DNA from: Bradyrhizobium paxllaeri
GTDB lineage: Bacteria; Pseudomonadota; Alphaproteobacteria; Rhizobiales; Xanthobacteraceae
NCBI RefSeq assembly: GCF_001693515.2
Contig: NZ_CP042968.1
Span: forward strand, 6,014,001-6,078,000
Length of the DNA stretch: 64,000 bases
Direction: 5' to 3'
Part shown: positions 60,889 through 64,000 of the stretch, one piece after another
How the letters are laid out: every line of letters begins with the position of its first letter
Position numbering within the stretch: the stretch's first letter is position 1
The notes under the pieces: generated by a model
Seen by the model: only the letters and a program-made list of their open reading frames with translations
The model's database searches: none
What the model was told of the DNA's origin: nothing
Made by a program: the position numbers and the translations under genes

Positions 60889-62049
60889 ATGATCAAATAT
60901 CTGGCGACCGCGTCGCTGTTGTTCGCAGGCACATGCCTCTCGACCGGTCCTTCGCTGGCAGCCGATCCCGGCATCACCGACACCGAAATCGTGATCGGTG
61001 ACGTCGAGCCCTTGACCGGGCCGCCGGCACTGCTCGGCGTTGCCGCATCCATCGGCCACAAGATCGCGATCGCGGAAGCCAACAATGCCGGCGGCATCAA
61101 CGGCCGCAAGATCAAATATGTGCTGGAGGACGACGGCTATGTCACCGCCCGCACCATTCAGGGCGTCAAGAAGGTGATCGATGTCGACAAGGCCTTCGCG
61201 ATACTCGGCATCTCAGGCTCGGGACAGTCGATCGCCGTGATGCCGTTGCTGGAGAAATCCGGTATCCCCACAGTGATCGACGTGGCGCCGGTAAAATTCC
61301 TCTGGGAGCCGCCGCGCAAGAACGTGTTCGTAGTCGGGCAATCCTATGAGGAAGGCATCATCCATCTCGTCAATTATCTCGCTGACAAGAACCCGGGGAA
61401 GAAATGGGGCCTGATCACGCAGGACGATGATTACGGCATCACCGTGCGCGACGGCTTCGATACCGTGGTCAAGGCCAAGAAGCTGAACGTAGTCTACAGC
61501 GGCAACTACAAGAAGGGCCAGCAGGATTTTTCGTCTGACATGTTGCAGCTGAAGGATTCCGGCGCCGAGGTGTTTCTGGCCGGCGGCATCATCGGCGAAA
61601 ATATCGCGATGATGAAGGAGCTGGAGAAGCTCAATATCAAGCCGGTGGTCGGCATCTTCTGGCCTGGACGAGTTGAGCCGGTGCTGAAGCTGATGGGCCC
61701 GGCCGGCGACGGCATCTACGCGGTCGACTATGTCGAGCCGTTCGCGGGACCGGCGGGCAAGGCCTTCCTCGAGAAGGCCAAGGGACTACTTCCGGAAGCC
61801 GAGATCAAAGGCATCAACCGCTATTCGATGACCGGCTATGCCGCCGCCAAGGTGCTGATTTCTGCGATCGAGCGATGCGGCAAGCAGCCGACCTGGGCTT
61901 GCACCATCGCCGAGCTGGAGAAGACCAAAAATGTCGAAACCGGCATCATGGCGCCGATCAGCTTCGGTGCTGGCGTCCGCTTCTCGAACCAGAAGCTGCA
62001 GATCATGCAGGCCGAGACCGCGACGCTGAGCTTCAAGCCGGTGAACTGA
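60889..62049 (+). CDS. Branched-chain-type ABC substrate-binding protein
   Basis: A 386-residue periplasmic receptor with signal peptide ATASLLFAGTCLSTGPSLAA. The type I fold shows GITDTEIVIGDVEPLTGPPALLGVA, NAGGINGRKIKYVLEDDGYVTARTIQGVKKV, WGLITQDDDYGITVRDGFDTVV and NRYSMTGYAAAKVLISAIERCG, typical of Liv-like receptors for aromatic or fatty acids as well as amino acids. GGAGGAGG precedes the ATG. It comes last in the operon, unlike the other Liv set, where it comes first. Confidence 0.93.
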   Translation: MIKYLATASLLFAGTCLSTGPSLAADPGITDTEIVIGDVEPLTGPPALLGVAASIGHKIAIAEANNAGGINGRKIKYVLEDDGYVTARTIQGVKKVIDVDKAFAILGISGSGQSIAVMPLLEKSGIPTVIDVAPVKFLWEPPRKNVFVVGQSYEEGIIHLVNYLADKNPGKKWGLITQDDDYGITVRDGFDTVVKAKKLNVVYSGNYKKGQQDFSSDMLQLKDSGAEVFLAGGIIGENIAMMKELEKLNIKPVVGIFWPGRVEPVLKLMGPAGDGIYAVDYVEPFAGPAGKAFLEKAKGLLPEAEIKGINRYSMTGYAAAKVLISAIERCGKQPTWACTIAELEKTKNVETGIMAPISFGAGVRFSNQKLQIMQAETATLSFKPVN

Positions 62050-62055
62050 TCGGCG

Positions 62056-62091
62056 GAGCGCTGACCGGGGTATCGGCGCCGGTCAGCGCTC
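62056..62091. terminator. Bidirectional terminator between convergent genes
   Basis: A perfect 13-bp inverted repeat (GAGCGCTGACCGG / CCGGTCAGCGCTC) with a 10-base loop, 6 bases after the binding-protein stop. Its right arm overlaps the stop codon of the acyl-CoA dehydrogenase gene on the other strand. Confidence 0.8.
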
Positions 62092-63283
62092 ACATCCGTT
62101 TGGCGACTTCCTCGAGCATCACCTCGGTGGCGCCGCCGCCGATGGTCAGCACCCGCGCATCACGCGCCATCCGCTCGATGGGCGTGCCGCGCATGAAGCC
62201 GGTGCCGCCGTGCAATTGCAGGCAGCCATGCACGACCTCGTGCAGCACTTCCGGGGACAGCGCCTTCACCATCGATACTTCACGCGGGCACGGCTTGCCG
62301 GCTTCCACAAGCTCCGCCGCATGATAGGCGAGCGCCCGGGCGGCCGCTGCCTTGGTTGCGAGCGAAGCGAGCTTGAGCCGCACCGCCTGCTGGTTCCACA
62401 AGGGGCCGCCAAACGCCTGCCGGCTCTTCACATAATTGGTGGTGAGTTCGATCGCCTTGGCGGACTCTCCTGCGCAGATGCCACCGATGCAGATCCGCTC
62501 GTTTTCGAAGGTTTCCATGATACCGTAGAAGCCGCGATTTTCCTCGCCCAGCAGATTTGCAGCGGGGATACGCACATCCTGGAAGGCGATCTCGGCGGTG
62601 TCGGAGCACAGCCAGCCGTGTTTGTCGAGCTTGGTCACGGAAATGCCGGGCGTCGTGCGCTCGACAATGAACAGCGAAATGCCCCGGCTGCCCTTGGCCG
62701 TGGGATCGGTGCGCGCGGCGACGATCAGGATGTCGCCATAGACCGCATTGGTGATGAACATTTTTGAGCCATTGATCACCCAGGAATCACCATCCCGGCG
62801 GGCGCGCGTCTTCAATCCGGCGACGTCGGACCCCGCATCGGGTTCCGTTACCGCGATCGAGCAGATCGTTTCGCCGCGGATGATCGCGGGAAGATATCTT
62901 TGCTTTTGCTCAGGCGTACCCCGCAGCGTGATGTGAACGGCCGACATGTCGGTATGCACCAGAACCGACGAGGTGAAGCCGCCGAACGTCGAACGTCCCA
63001 GCTCCTCTGCCCACACCATTGAGGCCAGTGGGCCCATATCGGTGCCGCCATATTCGGCTGCGTGGCGCATGCCAAGGAAGCCAAGCGTGCCCATGCGGCG
63101 GTAGATCTCGCGCGGAATCTTGCCGTCGCGCTCCCACTGCTCGCCATGGGGCACGACTTCCTTCTCGACAAAGCGGCGGACCTGCTCGCGCAGCATCCGC
63201 AATTCCTCGGGAAGCTGCGGCTGCTCCGAGAAATGGAATTCGCCGTCGGAGTGGCTGCGCTGTTCGGCGGGCCTGACGTTCAT
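62090..63283 (-). CDS. Acyl-CoA dehydrogenase
   Basis: A 397-residue flavoenzyme that introduces the alpha-beta double bond of an acyl-CoA. N-terminal helical domain ([22 protein letters not shown]), FAD loop [38 protein letters not shown], and the C-terminal domain with [52 protein letters not shown]. The catalytic Glu position of medium/isovaleryl types cannot be fixed by eye. The Met at 63283 overlaps the esterase stop by 4 bases; the longer frame is a shadow. Probably oxidises the CoA ester made by the synthetase. Confidence 0.93.
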   Translation of the reverse strand: MNVRPAEQRSHSDGEFHFSEQPQLPEELRMLREQVRRFVEKEVVPHGEQWERDGKIPREIYRRMGTLGFLGMRHAAEYGGTDMGPLASMVWAEELGRSTFGGFTSSVLVHTDMSAVHITLRGTPEQKQRYLPAIIRGETICSIAVTEPDAGSDVAGLKTRARRDGDSWVINGSKMFITNAVYGDILIVAARTDPTAKGSRGISLFIVERTTPGISVTKLDKHGWLCSDTAEIAFQDVRIPAANLLGEENRGFYGIMETFENERICIGGICAGESAKAIELTTNYVKSRQAFGGPLWNQQAVRLKLASLATKAAAARALAYHAAELVEAGKPCPREVSMVKALSPEVLHEVVHGCLQLHGGTGFMRGTPIERMARDARVLTIGGGATEVMLEEVAKRM

Positions 63284-64000
63284 GGGGATGCCCTCTCGGC
63301 CTTGATGTGAAGGTGCCGGTTGAGAAACTGTGCGATCGATGCGATGGCCTGATGCGCCTCGGGAAGTTCCGTACCGAACATCTGGAAAACGTGGATCATA
63401 CCGTCCCACACCTGCAGATCGACGTCGACCCCGGCAGCGCGCGCCATGTCGGCCAACATGACGGAATCGTCCAGCACGGTTTCGCGGTCGCCGACCTGGA
63501 TCAATAGTGGCGGCAAGCCGCCGAGGTCGGCATATAGCGGCGATACGAGCGGATCATAGGGATCGCCTTCGCCCAGATAATTCCTGGCCAGCGCCAGGAT
63601 CATCGGGCGCTGATGGATCGGGTCTGCTTTGGCGCGGCTGAGGTAACTTGCGCCGGTCGCCGACAGATCGGTCCATGGCGACATCAACACCGCCAACACG
63701 GGTAGCGGACGCTTTCGTTCGCGCAAGGCCAGCATGGTGGCGAGTGCGAGGTTTCCGCCGGCGGAATCTCCGGCAAAGGCGACGTTGCCGGGCTGCAGCC
63801 CCAGACCAAGCATCCAATCATATGCAGCGAGCGCATCGTCCAGCGCGGCTGGAAAAGGATGCTCCGGCGCAAGGCGATAGTTGATGCCGAGCACGCGGCA
63901 GCCGCTGGCAACAGCGATCTGCGCAATCAGATCGCGGTGCGAGGACACCGAGCCGATGCGAAAGCCACCGCCATGGAAATAAAGGATGGCCTTATCCTGC
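63280..64000 (-). CDS. Alpha/beta hydrolase (HSL family), partial at window end
   Basis: At least 239 residues; the N-terminus lies beyond the window edge. The readable start is QDKAILYFHGGGFRIGSVSSH, giving the HGGG oxyanion motif, then YRLAPEHPFPAALDDALAAYDWML, nucleophile GDSAGGN, acid in LIQVGDRETVLDDS and His in WDGMIHVFQMF. This is the hormone-sensitive-lipase-like esterase family. It is translationally coupled to the acyl-CoA dehydrogenase (4-base overlap), so it may release the acid from an ester before CoA activation. Confidence 0.9.
   Translation of the reverse strand, partial: QDKAILYFHGGGFRIGSVSSHRDLIAQIAVASGCRVLGINYRLAPEHPFPAALDDALAAYDWMLGLGLQPGNVAFAGDSAGGNLALATMLALRERKRPLPVLAVLMSPWTDLSATGASYLSRAKADPIHQRPMILALARNYLGEGDPYDPLVSPLYADLGGLPPLLIQVGDRETVLDDSVMLADMARAAGVDVDLQVWDGMIHVFQMFGTELPEAHQAIASIAQFLNRHLHIKAERASP

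Noticed and set aside
1..64000. CRISPR arrays, rRNA genes, phage structural genes, secretion systems, toxin-antitoxin pairs
   Set aside because: Looked for and not seen; no regularly spaced repeats and no matching protein motifs.

Overview
High-GC alphaproteobacterial DNA, most likely from Bradyrhizobium or a close relative. The support is a ROSE-type RNA thermometer in front of a small heat-shock gene, several small orphan proteins of the kind repeated through bradyrhizobial genomes, a DUF3551-type exported protein, a short genus-typical dispersed repeat at 29.52 kb, and many periplasmic-binding-protein transporters. No rRNA gene, complete tRNA gene or CRISPR array was seen.

Region 1 (about 0.1-20 kb) is accessory DNA: many short stress- or envelope-type genes (response regulator, GAF histidine kinase, Hsp20 with RNA thermometer, cold-shock protein, RlpA-like protein, Nudix hydrolase, two alpha/beta hydrolases) mixed with wreckage. 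The wreckage includes two tRNA 3' halves (Asp-type at 0.60 kb, Gln-type at 12.01 kb) that look like attachment-site scars, a phasin gene broken by a perfect 19-bp duplication plus a stop codon, a DUF3551 gene with an internal stop, a frameshifted sugar-permease fragment, tails of an esterase, of a PF04392-type binding protein and of an RND pump, and an IS1182-family insertion sequence (15.24-16.80 kb).

Region 2 (20.2-30.4 kb) is orderly. A GntR/FCD regulator is followed by a TRAP transporter (P, Q, M) and a kynurenine-formamidase-like cyclase, then a complete branched-chain-type ABC importer (binding protein, H, M, G, F), closed by a convergent Crp/Fnr regulator. In both transporters a strong stem-loop follows the binding-protein gene.

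Region 3 (30.6-42.3 kb) holds a 1066-residue adenylate-cyclase/AAA-ATPase/TPR protein with a small unknown partner, a TctC/Bug binding protein, an ABC importer operon ending in a cyclic-nucleotide-type metallophosphoesterase, a zinc alcohol dehydrogenase and an enoyl-CoA hydratase remnant.

Region 4 (42.5-52.8 kb) is a self-contained sugar catabolism locus. On the minus strand lie a binding protein, two permeases, a zinc dehydrogenase, the ATPase, a PfkB kinase, a class I aldolase and an enolase-superfamily enzyme; on the plus strand lie a LacI-family regulator and a short-chain dehydrogenase. The kinase and aldolase resemble, by eye, the sulfofructose kinase (YihV) and sulfofructose-phosphate aldolase (YihT) of sulfoglycolysis, so this may be an undescribed sulfosugar pathway. 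This is the most interesting part of the window.

Region 5 (53.1-64 kb) has a TetR regulator divergent from a phytoene-desaturase-like flavoenzyme, a second branched-chain-type ABC importer split around an acyl-CoA synthetase, and, convergent to it, an acyl-CoA dehydrogenase and an esterase cut by the window end. It reads as import, CoA activation and oxidation of an unidentified carboxylic acid.
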